From assembly GCA_045586385.1 (NCBI GenBank), contig JAZNAE010000096.1, positions 7,418 to 71,417 on the forward strand: a stretch of 64,000 bases of DNA. Direction: 5' to 3'. The position numbers were made by a program, and so were the translations under genes. Each line of letters begins with the position of its first letter. Position 1 is the stretch's first letter. The stretch comes from Suilimivivens sp045586385 (lineage in GTDB: Bacteria > Bacillota > Clostridia > Lachnospirales > Lachnospiraceae). The notes beneath the pieces were generated by a model. That model worked only from the letters and a program-made list of their open reading frames with translations, was not told the origin of the DNA and searched no databases. Of the stretch, positions 35,701 through 45,600 are shown in pieces.

Positions 35701-37338
35701 ATGAAAAATTTAGGACGAAAGATTTTATTTATGATGCTTGTAGCAGCAATGCTTGTAATGACGGCAGGCTGCGGATCTTCAAAAGAAAAAGGAGAGGGAA
35801 CTTCCCAGGCGGAAAGTGCAGCATCAAGCGGTGAAAAGATTGTAAATATTGGTATCACAGATTCTTTGGGAGGAATGAATCCGCTGACCATTGACCAGTC
35901 ATGGATTAATGTTTATGCGGTAGGGTTAGAATTTCTTCCCCTTGTGCAGCTCGACGCTGAGATGAATTTCCAGCCTATGCTGGCAGATTCCATTACCACA
36001 GAGGATAATGTGAATTTTACGGTACACATTAATGAGAAAGCCACATGGTCTGATGGCACACCGGTGACGGCAGCAGATGTGGAATATACAGTATTAAAAC
36101 TGGCAAGTCCGACGATTGCTAACGCAACCATGATGTATTATGTATTTGAAGGTGTTGGCGATGACGGATTTACAGAGGCCGGAGCCACTGCTATCTCCGG
36201 TGTTAAAGTAATTGATGATAAGACGATTCAGTTTACTACCAAATATCCCATTTCCATGGTTACTTTCCAGAATTCTTATGCTTGCTATTTGCGTACACTA
36301 CCCAAGCACGTTTTGGAACAGTATAGTGATGAAGAACTGATGACGCTGGATTGGTTTAATCATCCTGACGTAGTAAGCGGTCCTTTTATGGTAACAGATT
36401 ATGATGCTAATCATTATATTTCCTATCAGGCAAATGAAAATTACTGGATGGGAGCGCCTAAGATTGACAAATTAAATTTCAAGATTGTGGATGGTAGTCA
36501 GGTTTATGCGGGATTACAGTCAGGCGAAATTGATGTGACACATCATACCATGACAGCAATTCCACAGGAGGATTATGAGAGCATTGCAGCTCTTGAAAAT
36601 GTCAATGTGGTATATGGTTCACCGGTTACCAATCAGTCGGTATTTATACAGACGGCAAATATCACAGATGCCAGAGTGAGACAGGCACTTGTATATGCCA
36701 TCGACAGAGAACAGATATTGCAGCAGCTTATGAAGGGCAACGGAGAGATTGTAGACGGATTCCTTTCTTCTGCAAGTCCCTATTTTGATGAAAGCATTAC
36801 GCCACTTCCCTATGATCCCGAAAAGGCAAAACAGCTTTTGGCAGATGCAGGATGGGATGGAACAAAGACCCTTAAGTTTTACGTAAATTCAGGTGACAGT
36901 ACCTTTGTCAATGCGGCACAGGTGATGGTGGCACAGTGGGCAAATGTAGGAATCAATGTAGAAGTGCAGACAGTTGATTTGGCTACGCTTATGACCATAG
37001 CCGGAACAACAGACTACGATTTCTTTGCAGTGCAGTATACTTATGCACCGGTAGATCCTTACCCCGATGTAACATGGCTCCTTAGCGGAGAGGGAAGCTG
37101 GACAGGTTATAATAATGCAGATATTGACGCGGCAATGGCAGCATCCCAGGAAACGGATGACATTGCAAAGATAAAAGAGCAGTACACTGTTGTAGATAAG
37201 AAAATGCAGGAAGACGTAGCAATGTTTTCTGCTTATGTAATCAGTGCACAGGGTGCCGTAAGTAAGAGAGTATCCGGCGTGAAGGCTGATGTATACGGAA
37301 TGTTTAACGATATCCACAATTGGGAAATCGTGCAGTAG
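35701..37338 (+). CDS. Peptide/nickel ABC transporter substrate-binding lipoprotein
   Basis: 545 residues. The signal peptide ends in the lipobox LVMTAGCGSS. The mature protein is a family 5 solute-binding protein (DppA/OppA type), with TWSDGTPVTAADVEYTVLKL near the N-terminus and AQVMVAQWANVGINVEVQTV near the C-terminus. I chose ATG 35701 because GGAGGAG is upstream and the signal peptide starts there. The longer frame from 35635 adds 22 residues ahead of it. It is the first gene of a complete transporter unit and is separated from the ATPase genes by a stable hairpin, which should let it be made in excess. The ligand is probably a short peptide. Confidence 0.93.
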   Translation: MKNLGRKILFMMLVAAMLVMTAGCGSSKEKGEGTSQAESAASSGEKIVNIGITDSLGGMNPLTIDQSWINVYAVGLEFLPLVQLDAEMNFQPMLADSITTEDNVNFTVHINEKATWSDGTPVTAADVEYTVLKLASPTIANATMMYYVFEGVGDDGFTEAGATAISGVKVIDDKTIQFTTKYPISMVTFQNSYACYLRTLPKHVLEQYSDEELMTLDWFNHPDVVSGPFMVTDYDANHYISYQANENYWMGAPKIDKLNFKIVDGSQVYAGLQSGEIDVTHHTMTAIPQEDYESIAALENVNVVYGSPVTNQSVFIQTANITDARVRQALVYAIDREQILQQLMKGNGEIVDGFLSSASPYFDESITPLPYDPEKAKQLLADAGWDGTKTLKFYVNSGDSTFVNAAQVMVAQWANVGINVEVQTVDLATLMTIAGTTDYDFFAVQYTYAPVDPYPDVTWLLSGEGSWTGYNNADIDAAMAASQETDDIAKIKEQYTVVDKKMQEDVAMFSAYVISAQGAVSKRVSGVKADVYGMFNDIHNWEIVQ

Positions 37339-37363
37339 TAGTAATAGAAATAAGTGTTGAATG

Positions 37364-37401
37364 AAATACCGCAGGGTGGCGTAAGACATCCTGTGGTATT
37401 T
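37364..37401 (+). other. Intercistronic hairpin after the binding-protein gene
   Basis: AAATACCGCAGGGTG and CATCCTGTGGTATTT pair over 15 bp with two G-U pairs and an 8-base loop. No U-tract follows. Such hairpins after a binding-protein gene commonly protect its mRNA or attenuate downstream genes. Confidence 0.6.
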
Positions 37402-37424
37402 GTGCAGACAAGTGAGGAAAAGAA

Positions 37425-38405
37425 ATGTCGCATTTGCTTCAGGTTCGTGGGCTTACCACCGCTTTTAAAGGAGATTACGGAAAAAATATCAGTGTTGATC
37501 ATATTGACTTTTCGGTAGATAAGGGAGAAGTTGTCTGCGTGGTAGGAGAATCCGGCTGCGGGAAAAGTGTTACTTTTTTATCCGTTATGGGGCTTCTTGG
37601 AAGAGGTGGGAAGGTAACGGAAGGAGAGGTTCTTTTTGAAGGAAAGAATCTTCTTGCTTTGACAGAAAAGGAAATGGATACGGTCAGGGGCGACCATATG
37701 ACGATGATTTTCCAGGATCCGCTTACATCCTTAAATCCTGTTTTTACCGTAGGGAATCAGATTACGGAAAGTATCAGAACCCATATGAAGCTTTCCCGTG
37801 ATGAGGCAAAAAAGAGAGCGGTCAGTCTTCTTAGAAAGGTAGGAATGCCGGCCCCGGAAGATGTGATGAAAAAATATCCCCATACCCTTTCCGGTGGTAT
37901 GCGCCAAAGAGTTATGATTGCCATGGCACTGTCCTGTGATCCCAAACTGCTTATTGCAGATGAACCTACCACGGCACTGGATGTGACTATTCAGGCGCAG
38001 ATTATGAAATTACTCAAAGAACTGCAGAAAGAAAACGGAATGTCTATGGTGTTAATTACGCATGATATGGGCGTGGTTGCCAATATGGCAGACCGCGTTC
38101 TTGTAATGTATGCAGGACAGATTATTGAAGAAGGTCCTGTAAAAGAGATTTTTCAAAATCCAAGACATCCTTATACGCGTGCACTTCTTGATACCATACC
38201 AACAATCCGTGACGATGAAAATAGGAGACTTACATCCATCCCGGGTATGGTACCGGAAAATTACGATGACATGAAAGGCTGTCGTTTTGCACCGCGTTGT
38301 GCTTATCGCAGGGAAGAATGTGATAATCCTCAGGCTGATTATAAATTTTCAGAGGGTCATACAGCCAAATGTATTGTGATGAAGGAAGGAGGGATTCCTT
38401 CATGA
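37425..38405 (+). CDS. Oligopeptide ABC transporter ATP-binding protein (OppD-like)
   Basis: 326-residue ATPase. Walker A GESGCGKS, Q-loop IFQDPLTSLNPV, signature LSGGMRQRVMIAMA and Walker B LLIADEPTTALD are intact. The C-terminal region has the oligopeptide-transporter extension with CRFAPRCAYRREECD, whose cysteines often bind an iron-sulfur cluster in this family. Its stop overlaps the start of the second ATPase (ATGA). It pairs with the OppF-like protein to energise the permeases encoded downstream. Confidence 0.95.
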   Translation: MSHLLQVRGLTTAFKGDYGKNISVDHIDFSVDKGEVVCVVGESGCGKSVTFLSVMGLLGRGGKVTEGEVLFEGKNLLALTEKEMDTVRGDHMTMIFQDPLTSLNPVFTVGNQITESIRTHMKLSRDEAKKRAVSLLRKVGMPAPEDVMKKYPHTLSGGMRQRVMIAMALSCDPKLLIADEPTTALDVTIQAQIMKLLKELQKENGMSMVLITHDMGVVANMADRVLVMYAGQIIEEGPVKEIFQNPRHPYTRALLDTIPTIRDDENRRLTSIPGMVPENYDDMKGCRFAPRCAYRREECDNPQADYKFSEGHTAKCIVMKEGGIPS

Positions 38406-39436
38406 GCGGAGAAAATAAAATACCGTTAATGCAGGTGGAAAACGTAAAAAAGTACTATCCGGTAAAAGGCGGGATTATTCCTCATACTACAGCACAGATT
38501 AAAGCAGTAGACGGAGTGAGTTTTTCCATTATGCCGGGAGAGACACTGGGACTAGTGGGAGAGTCCGGATGTGGAAAGTCCACGATCGGAAGAGCATTGG
38601 TAGGACTTGAGAAACCTACGGAAGGTACAATTTATTATAAAGGCCAGGATATTTCAGGGCTTAATAAAAAGCAAATGCAGCAAATCCGTACCAATTTGCA
38701 GATGGTATTTCAAGACCCGTATTCATCATTAAATCCGAGAAAGCATGTATTTGAGATTTTGGCACAGCCCATGCTATATCATAAAATTGCAACCAAAGAA
38801 GATGTGGAAAAGAAAATTCTTGAGATTTTGGATATGGTGGGATTGTCTAAAAATGTGTTGGGCAGATATCCGCACGAATTTTCCGGTGGACAGAGGCAGA
38901 GAATCGGAATTGCCAAGGCCCTTTCCTTAAATCCGGAATTTATTGTGTGCGATGAACCGGTAAGTGCCCTGGATGTTTCGGTGCAAGCCCAAATTTTAAA
39001 TTTATTAAAAGAGCTGCAAAGAGAACTGAACCTTACCCTTCTTTTTGTAGGACACGGACTGGGTGCAGTGAACTATGTCAGTGACAGAATCGCTGTGATG
39101 TATATGGGTAAAATTGTGGAAATCGGTAAAGCGAAGGAGATATTTGCACATCCGGCACATCCCTATACAAGAGCTTTGCTTGAGGCAGTTCCTGTTCCGG
39201 ATCCTTTCGAGAAAGAAAAGGAGCATAAATTGCTGCAAGGAGAAGTGGCTGACAATACAAAGATGCCCACCGGCTGCCATTTCCATACAAGATGCCCCCA
39301 TGCTACAGACATTTGCGGGCAGAAGGAACCTATACTTCAAGAGATTTGTGCGGCAGAAAATCAAGAGGCAGGGCAGGTGTCTGCACATTTTTCGGCTTGT
39401 CCGTTAACTGCAGGGAAGGAGGGCATTCATGGGTAA
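38402..39436 (+). CDS. Oligopeptide ABC transporter ATP-binding protein (OppF-like)
   Basis: 344-residue ATPase from ATG 38402, which overlaps the OppD stop. Walker A GESGCGKST, Q-loop VFQDPYSSLNPR, signature FSGGQRQRIGIA and Walker B FIVCDEPVSALD are all present. The C-terminal CHFHTRCPHATDICG cysteine motif parallels that of OppD. The frame can be extended to 38369, but those residues lie inside OppD. It overlaps the first permease gene by 8 bases. Confidence 0.95.
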   Translation: MSGENKIPLMQVENVKKYYPVKGGIIPHTTAQIKAVDGVSFSIMPGETLGLVGESGCGKSTIGRALVGLEKPTEGTIYYKGQDISGLNKKQMQQIRTNLQMVFQDPYSSLNPRKHVFEILAQPMLYHKIATKEDVEKKILEILDMVGLSKNVLGRYPHEFSGGQRQRIGIAKALSLNPEFIVCDEPVSALDVSVQAQILNLLKELQRELNLTLLFVGHGLGAVNYVSDRIAVMYMGKIVEIGKAKEIFAHPAHPYTRALLEAVPVPDPFEKEKEHKLLQGEVADNTKMPTGCHFHTRCPHATDICGQKEPILQEICAAENQEAGQVSAHFSACPLTAGKEGIHG

Positions 39437-40376
39437 ATATATTTTAAAGCGTATTTTAATTGCCATTCCCGTGCTGATAGGTATTACCATTATTGACTAT
39501 GTCATTATGTGTATTGCAGGAAGTCCCCTTGAAATGTTACAGGGGCCCAGAGTGTCCGAGGCAGCAGTTGAGGCAAAAGCAATTGCCATGGGACTTGACC
39601 AGCCTGTTTACGTGCAGTATTTTGTGTGGCTTTCCCAGCTTCTGCAAGGAAATATGGGTTATTCCATAAGGTCTTATCAGCCCGTTGCCGGTATGATAGC
39701 CGAGCATTTAGGACCTACGTTACTTCTTATGGGCGTTTCTTTGCTGGTGAGTTTACTCATTGCAATTCCGGCAGGAATTTACAGTGCGGTTCACCAATAT
39801 TCTAAGGGGGATTATACAGTAGTGACTTTTTCCTTTTTAGGAAGCAGTATTCCCAGTTTCTTTTTGGCACTTTTATTAATATATATTTTTACGGTAAAGT
39901 TAGGAGTTCTTCCGTCAAGCGGTATGACAACCCTGGGAACAGAGGGAGGCTTTCTCGATGTGGCGAAGCATATGGTCATGCCCGTTATGGTTCTTGCATT
40001 TTCTTTGGCAGGAAGCAACATCAGATATATCAGAAGTGCAGTGCTTGAAATTTTGCAGCAGGATTATCTGCGTACTGCAAAAGCAAAGGGAATCGGCAGA
40101 TTCAAAGTGATTTACAAGCATGCTCTGAGAAATGCATTGGTGCCCATTGTAACGGTTATCGGTATGCAGATTCCTATGTTGTTTGGCGGAGCAGTGATTA
40201 TTGAGCAGGTGTTTTCCTGGCCGGGACTTGGTCTTATGACCATGAGTTCCATTACAGCGAGAGATTATCCGGTGATTATGGGTGTATGTTTGCTTTCGGC
40301 AGTGGTCGTACTTTTGGCAAACCTGGTAACGGATATTGTGTATGCGTTGGTGGATCCAACGATTCAGCTGGATTAG
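39429..40376 (+). CDS. Oligopeptide ABC transporter permease (OppB-like)
   Basis: 315-residue membrane permease with six predicted helices. The N-terminus YILKRILIAIPVLIGIT and the DYLRTAKAKGIGRFKVIYKH ATPase-contact (EAA) loop are typical of OppB/DppB. It forms a heterodimer with the next permease. Overlaps and short gaps on both sides place it in the same operon. Confidence 0.95.
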   Translation: MGKYILKRILIAIPVLIGITIIDYVIMCIAGSPLEMLQGPRVSEAAVEAKAIAMGLDQPVYVQYFVWLSQLLQGNMGYSIRSYQPVAGMIAEHLGPTLLLMGVSLLVSLLIAIPAGIYSAVHQYSKGDYTVVTFSFLGSSIPSFFLALLLIYIFTVKLGVLPSSGMTTLGTEGGFLDVAKHMVMPVMVLAFSLAGSNIRYIRSAVLEILQQDYLRTAKAKGIGRFKVIYKHALRNALVPIVTVIGMQIPMLFGGAVIIEQVFSWPGLGLMTMSSITARDYPVIMGVCLLSAVVVLLANLVTDIVYALVDPTIQLD

Positions 40377-40385
40377 GAGAGGCAT

Positions 40386-41261
40386 ATGAAGAAACAAAAC
40401 AAAGCAGATATTACGAGCGAAAGTTATTTACAAACTGTGTTTCGCCGTTTTAAACGTCATAAACTTGCTATGGGTAGCCTGGTAGTACTTATTTTATTGG
40501 GAGGAGCTGCACTGTTTGCACCGGTTATAGCGCCTTATCATCCCGATGAGATAGTTGGTACTTTCAGCGGTGCACCGAGCTTGGAACACCTGCTTGGAAC
40601 GGACCAAATCGGAAGAGATGTACTCAGCAGATTGTTATATGCAACGAGGATTTCTCTTTTGGTTGGTATTATGGCTACATTAATTTCTACTGTGGTGGGA
40701 GTCATTCTCGGGTTGATTGCAGGATATTTCGGCGGCGTGGCAGATATGATTATTATGCGTTTTACGGATATGGTTATGTCATTTCCCTATATATTGCTTG
40801 TACTCGTGGCGGCGTCTATTTTTAAACCGGGGCTTTGGAGTATCATTTTGATTTTGGGATTTGTGGATTGGCCCGGCATAGCAAGGCTGGTTCGTGGAAA
40901 TGTTTTAAACTTAAGAGAAACAAATTTTATTAAAGGAAATATTGTGGCGGGTATGCCTCTTAGACATATTTTGTTTTCGGAAATTTTGCCGAATACGGTA
41001 GCCCCTATTTTGGTATATGCAACATCTGTGCTTGCTCTTTCCATGTTGGATGAAGCGGCACTAAGCTTTCTTGGTATGGGGGTGCAGCCGCCTACAGCAA
41101 GTCTCGGAAATATGTTAAACGGCGCAGAATCCCTTACGGTACTTACCAGACAGCCTTGGCTTTGGATTCCCGCAGGTGTGGTGATTGTGGTGCTGGTGAT
41201 GGCCATTAACTTTATTGGGGATGCACTGAGGGATGCATTGGATCCGAATAGTAAGAGTTAA
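40386..41261 (+). CDS. Oligopeptide ABC transporter permease (OppC-like)
   Basis: 291-residue permease. A cytoplasmic N-terminal stretch precedes the OppC_N helix (FKRHKLAMGSLVVLILLGGA). HLLGTDQIGRDVLSRLLYA is a family signature, and the EAA loop lies near ETNFIKGNIVAGMPLRHIL. It completes the binding protein-ATPase-ATPase-permease-permease set. A palindromic element follows it in place of an ordinary terminator. Confidence 0.95.
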   Translation: MKKQNKADITSESYLQTVFRRFKRHKLAMGSLVVLILLGGAALFAPVIAPYHPDEIVGTFSGAPSLEHLLGTDQIGRDVLSRLLYATRISLLVGIMATLISTVVGVILGLIAGYFGGVADMIIMRFTDMVMSFPYILLVLVAASIFKPGLWSIILILGFVDWPGIARLVRGNVLNLRETNFIKGNIVAGMPLRHILFSEILPNTVAPILVYATSVLALSMLDEAALSFLGMGVQPPTASLGNMLNGAESLTVLTRQPWLWIPAGVVIVVLVMAINFIGDALRDALDPNSKS

Positions 41262-41263
41262 TT

Positions 41264-41411
41264 GACGGACGCAACAGGCAAATAAAATCTCTTTGGACAC
41301 GCTCTCGCTCGGTCCAAAACGCAGCGGTACATAATGTGCTAAAGGACAGCACATAAGTACCGGCGTTTTGCATGGTCCTACAGAGAATTTATTTTGCCTG
41401 TTGCTGGCCGT
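41264..41411. repeat. ~148-bp imperfect palindrome with side hairpin
   Basis: Outer arms CAACAGGCAAA (41272-41282) and TTTGCCTGTTG (41393-41403) extend outwards through ACGG/CCGT. Inner arms GCGGTAC...TGTGCT and AGCACA...GTACCG flank AAAGGAC. One arm carries an extra hairpin, TTTGGAC/GTCCAAA, looped by ACGCTCTCGCTCG. The RNA would be a branched long hairpin. It lies between oppC and the M20 gene and encodes nothing. Confidence 0.85.
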
Positions 41412-41471
41412 GGAGAGGATATAGTTAGGACAAAAGTCGGAAGGTAATAAATAAAGGGAAGGTAATAGATA

Positions 41472-42596
41472 ATGGAAGGTTATAAGGAATTGGAGATAAG
41501 ATTACGGGAGTATTTTGAGTGGTTTCATGCACATCCGGAGCTTTCTTATGAGGAGTATGAGACGACAAAGAAGATAAAAGATATTCTGGATAAAGAGGGG
41601 ATAGAGATACTGCCTTATGAGCTTGAAACCGGATTGGTGGCAATTGTAAGAGGCAAAAAGGAAGGGCCGGTGCAGGCGCTTCGATGTGATATTGACGCTT
41701 TGCCGATTTTGGAGGAAACGGGACTTTCTTATGCCTCCGAAGAAAAGGGAAAGATGCATGCCTGTGGACATGATTTTCATATCGTGGCGGGAATAGGGTG
41801 TGCCATTCTGTTAAATGAGAAAAGAGAAGAGTTAAAAGGAACGGTAAAAATTATTTTTCAGCCGGGAGAGGAAAGTGCAAGAGGCGCGCTGAAGATATTG
41901 GAAACTGATGTCATGGAGGATGTGGAGAGAATCTGGGGCCTTCATGCAGACCCGACCAATGCGGTAGGTGTGATTGGTATAAGGGAAGGGTATGTGGCAG
42001 CTGCGGCAGATAAATTTGCTATCACCGTAAAAGGAGCCGGATGCCATGGCGCACATCCTGACGACGGAGTGGATCCCATGCCCATTGCAGCAGCAATTAT
42101 CCAGGCACTTCAGACTGTCGTGTCAAGAAATATAAATGCCTTTCATCCGGCGCTAATCAGTGTGACAAGATTAGAAGCAGGGCATACATGGAATGTGATT
42201 CCGGAAACAGCTTATTTAGAAGGAACTGTCAGGACCATGGACAAAGAGGATAGGCTTCTGACCGAAAAGAGAATGCGGGAAATTGTGGAAAACACAGCAA
42301 AAGCGTACGGTGGAAAAGCAATATTTGAGTGGCATCCGGGGTCCCCTGCAGTTTATAATGATGCAAAGATGGTAAGATGTGCAGAAGAAATTGCAACAGG
42401 CCGGAAATTACAGGTGGTGCCGCAGGAACAATCTATGGGCGGAGATGACTTTTCATTTTATGAGGAGAGTATTCCGGGATGTTATATAAAAATCGGAACT
42501 GGGGTCGGTCAGACCATTCATCAGCCCGGATTTAAAGTGGATGAAAGGGTAATATTACCCGCTTCATTATATATGGCAGAACTCATAAATAGTTAA
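41472..42596 (+). CDS. M20-family amidohydrolase (M20D, IAA-amino-acid hydrolase-like)
   Basis: 374-residue zinc hydrolase of the M20D group, which cleaves N-acyl amino acids or related amides. Metal-site motifs are RCDIDALPI, HACGHDFHI and the general-base pair in QPGEESARGA. The dimerisation domain starts near AAAADKFAITVKGAGCHGAH, and the last ligand is in GGDDFSFYEE. The start follows GGAAGG by 9 bases. It lies downstream of the peptide transporter but is separated from it by the palindromic element, so joint function in peptide use is plausible rather than shown. Confidence 0.93.
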   Translation: MEGYKELEIRLREYFEWFHAHPELSYEEYETTKKIKDILDKEGIEILPYELETGLVAIVRGKKEGPVQALRCDIDALPILEETGLSYASEEKGKMHACGHDFHIVAGIGCAILLNEKREELKGTVKIIFQPGEESARGALKILETDVMEDVERIWGLHADPTNAVGVIGIREGYVAAAADKFAITVKGAGCHGAHPDDGVDPMPIAAAIIQALQTVVSRNINAFHPALISVTRLEAGHTWNVIPETAYLEGTVRTMDKEDRLLTEKRMREIVENTAKAYGGKAIFEWHPGSPAVYNDAKMVRCAEEIATGRKLQVVPQEQSMGGDDFSFYEESIPGCYIKIGTGVGQTIHQPGFKVDERVILPASLYMAELINS

Positions 42597-42605
42597 TCGT
42601 GCACC

Positions 42606-42642
42606 TTGAGTTTCTGTCGGGAAAATGATACCATAGGTATCA
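42606..42642 (+). promoter_or_regulatory. Probable xylanase promoter with perfect dyad operator
   Basis: TTGAGT (42606-42611), a 17-bp spacer and TACCAT (42629-42634). The perfect dyad TGATACC-ATA-GGTATCA (42626-42642) covers the -10, as expected for a repressor site. The regulator is not in the window. Confidence 0.5.
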
Positions 42643-42674
42643 AAGTATTTTATAATTTTTGGGAGGAAAATTAT

Positions 42675-45600
42675 ATGTTAAAAAGAACAACAGCGTTTTT
42701 TCTGGCATTGCTTTTATTCATTGGAAGCTTTTCGATTTCATCCATAGAAGCACATGCGGAAGGCGTAGAAAAAACTTACACTTTTAACGATGTTGCAGTG
42801 GCAACAGGCTGGGGTGTGACATCTAGCGTTTCTTCGGACGGAGAACTTGATATTACCTTTGAGGGACAGTATCAGTCACAGTTTTATAATATTCCCAGTG
42901 AAATCGATGTGACGACGATCAGTAAAGTGACTTTTGATGTATCTGAAGGTAATGTAGCAGACTTGGCATTTAAGTTACATACACAGGCTGACTTTGATTC
43001 AACCAATAAAGAGGGTACACCTGTTTCCTACGGAAATCCGGAAATTATTCCTACAGCAGGTGCAGAGGTAAAGTATTTCTCTATTATGTCATTAAACAGT
43101 GGTACTACAAAAGCGAAAGTTAAGAGTGTGACCTTCTCTTTAACTGCTGATATTAGTGATGAACCGGTTACGTTTACTTCTGAAGTGAACGAATCTTATG
43201 GCGAAAATATCATCATCAACGGAAATTTTGATACAGATGATTTTTCCGCATGGGATGTTGAACAAGGCGAAGCAACCTTTTCCACAGCAGTAAGCGATAC
43301 GCCTATTGTAAATGATATTACTACTTATGCGGTAATTAATAACAGGACACTGCCTTCCGACTGTTTTGCACAGGATATCACGGCTGTAGTAGAAAACGGT
43401 CATACATATGCATATGAGTTTTATGCAATGCTTTCCGATGATTATGAAGGTGCACCTGCAAACCAGAGACAGGTAGATTTTGCACCTTATGTAGTGAGTG
43501 ACGGCAATACCACTTACCTGGGTTCTTATTCTGCAGAACTTACAGGTTCCTGCAGCCAGCAGCTTACTCCCGGTAAGTGGACCAAATTTGAAGGCAAGTT
43601 TAAAGTCGCAGCAGCCGGAAGTATGGATAAAGTAGTAATCCGTCTGCTTGAGCAGGGAACAGATTACGGTTCAGGCGTATGTGTTTTAGGTGAATACTAT
43701 GTAACCGGTGTGTCTTTGAGAGATATGAACCTGGCGACTGCATCTATTGAAAAAGGTGTTCCCAACTTAAAAGATACTTTTACGGCAGATTTTGGTGATG
43801 ATGTCATTGCCGGTGTGTCTATTGTGGGTTCCGAAATTAATGATAAGCCTTTAATGGATTTGGTAACCAAGCATTTTAACAGTGTGACACTCGGCAACGA
43901 ATTAAAGCCGGATGCACTGTTTGGATACAGTAACGGTACCTGTCCCGGAACAACAACAGATACTTTAAATGGGGAAACCATTGAGGTTCCTGTACTTGAT
44001 TACTCCCGTGCAGAGGCAATTTTAGATTATATTGTAAAATGGAATGAAGAAAATCCGGAAGATCAGATTTCTGTCCGCGGTCATGTGCTTGTATGGCATT
44101 CACAGACTCCGGAATGGTTCTTCCATGAAGATTATGATAAGAACAAAGATTATGTTTCTGCAGAAGAGATGGATAAGCGTCTGGAATGGTATATCAAGAC
44201 CGTTCTTACTCATTTTACAGGTGAAGGAAGTAAATATGAAGGCTTATTCTATGGCTGGGATGTTGTAAATGAAGCTGTCAGTGACAGCACAGGAACATAC
44301 CGTAGTGACGTAGAAGGCGGAAATGACAGCCTTACAGATGATACTCATGGTTCAAAATCAAGCTGGTGGAAAGTATACCAGAGTAATGAATTTATTATTA
44401 ATGCATTCCGTTATGCAAATAAATATGCTCCGGCAGATGTAGAACTTTATTATAATGATTATAACGACAGTACACCGTCCAAGGTAGGTCCTATCGTAGA
44501 ATTGTTGAAGGCAGTTAAGGAAGCCGAAGGAACCAGAATTGATGCTATGGGTATGCAGGCCCATCACAATATTGATTCTCCCACTATGGAGCAAATGGAA
44601 GATGCCGCAAGACAATATGCGGCAGTGGTAGGTAAAATCCAGTTGACAGAGCTGGATATTAAGGCAAGTAACACCTTTGACGGAACAGAAGCAACGTTAA
44701 AGGATGAGTATAATAAGCAGGCATACCGTTATAAAGAAATCTATGAATCCTTGAAAAAGTTACAGAGTGAAGGCGTAGAAGTTGGCGGTATGATTGTTTG
44801 GGGTGTTATCGATGGCAACTCCTGGCTGCAGTCTAATGCAAGCGTAGGCGGAGGCGCAGACGGAACCCAGACACAGTGTCCTTTATTGTTTGATGACAAC
44901 TATAAAGTAAAACCTGCTTTCTGGGGCATTGTAGATCCCAGTAAGTTGGAACCCGCAACACAGAAGATTTCCATGAGTTTAGCAGAAAAAGATGCTTATG
45001 AAGGAAATCCTTCCTATACCTTTGGTAATGATACAACAGAAGTAACCTTTACACCTATCTGGAACAGTGCAGAACTTCAGATTCAGGCTGATGTTAAGGA
45101 CGCTACAAAGGATGCAGAAGATGCTGTAACCTTCTATGTAGATATTAACAACAGCAAGACCGCAGGTATTACTGCGAAGATCGTAACAGTAGCCCGCAGT
45201 GAAGGGACCGAAACAGATGGAGGATATCAGGTAACAGCGACTATCCCCAGAGATGGTCTTGTAATCGGTAAAGTAATCGGCTTTGATATGATTGTTACTG
45301 ACGGTGCAAATAAACTGGCATTTAATGATACTACTTTAAGCGCTGATAACAGTACAAAATATTATGCAGAAGCAATTTTAAAACCTTTCGTATCTATTCC
45401 GAAAGGAACCGTTACAGTTGACGGTGAACTTGACGAAGCATGGAGCAAGGCAGCAAATGTTCCGCTTACCATTAATTTAGGTTCAGAAGTAACTTCCGAA
45501 TTCAAACTGCTTTGGGATGAAGAAAACCTTTATGTTTATGCAACAGTAGAAGATGCTGTACTTAATAAAGTAAATGAAGAAGTTCATCAGCAGGATTCCA

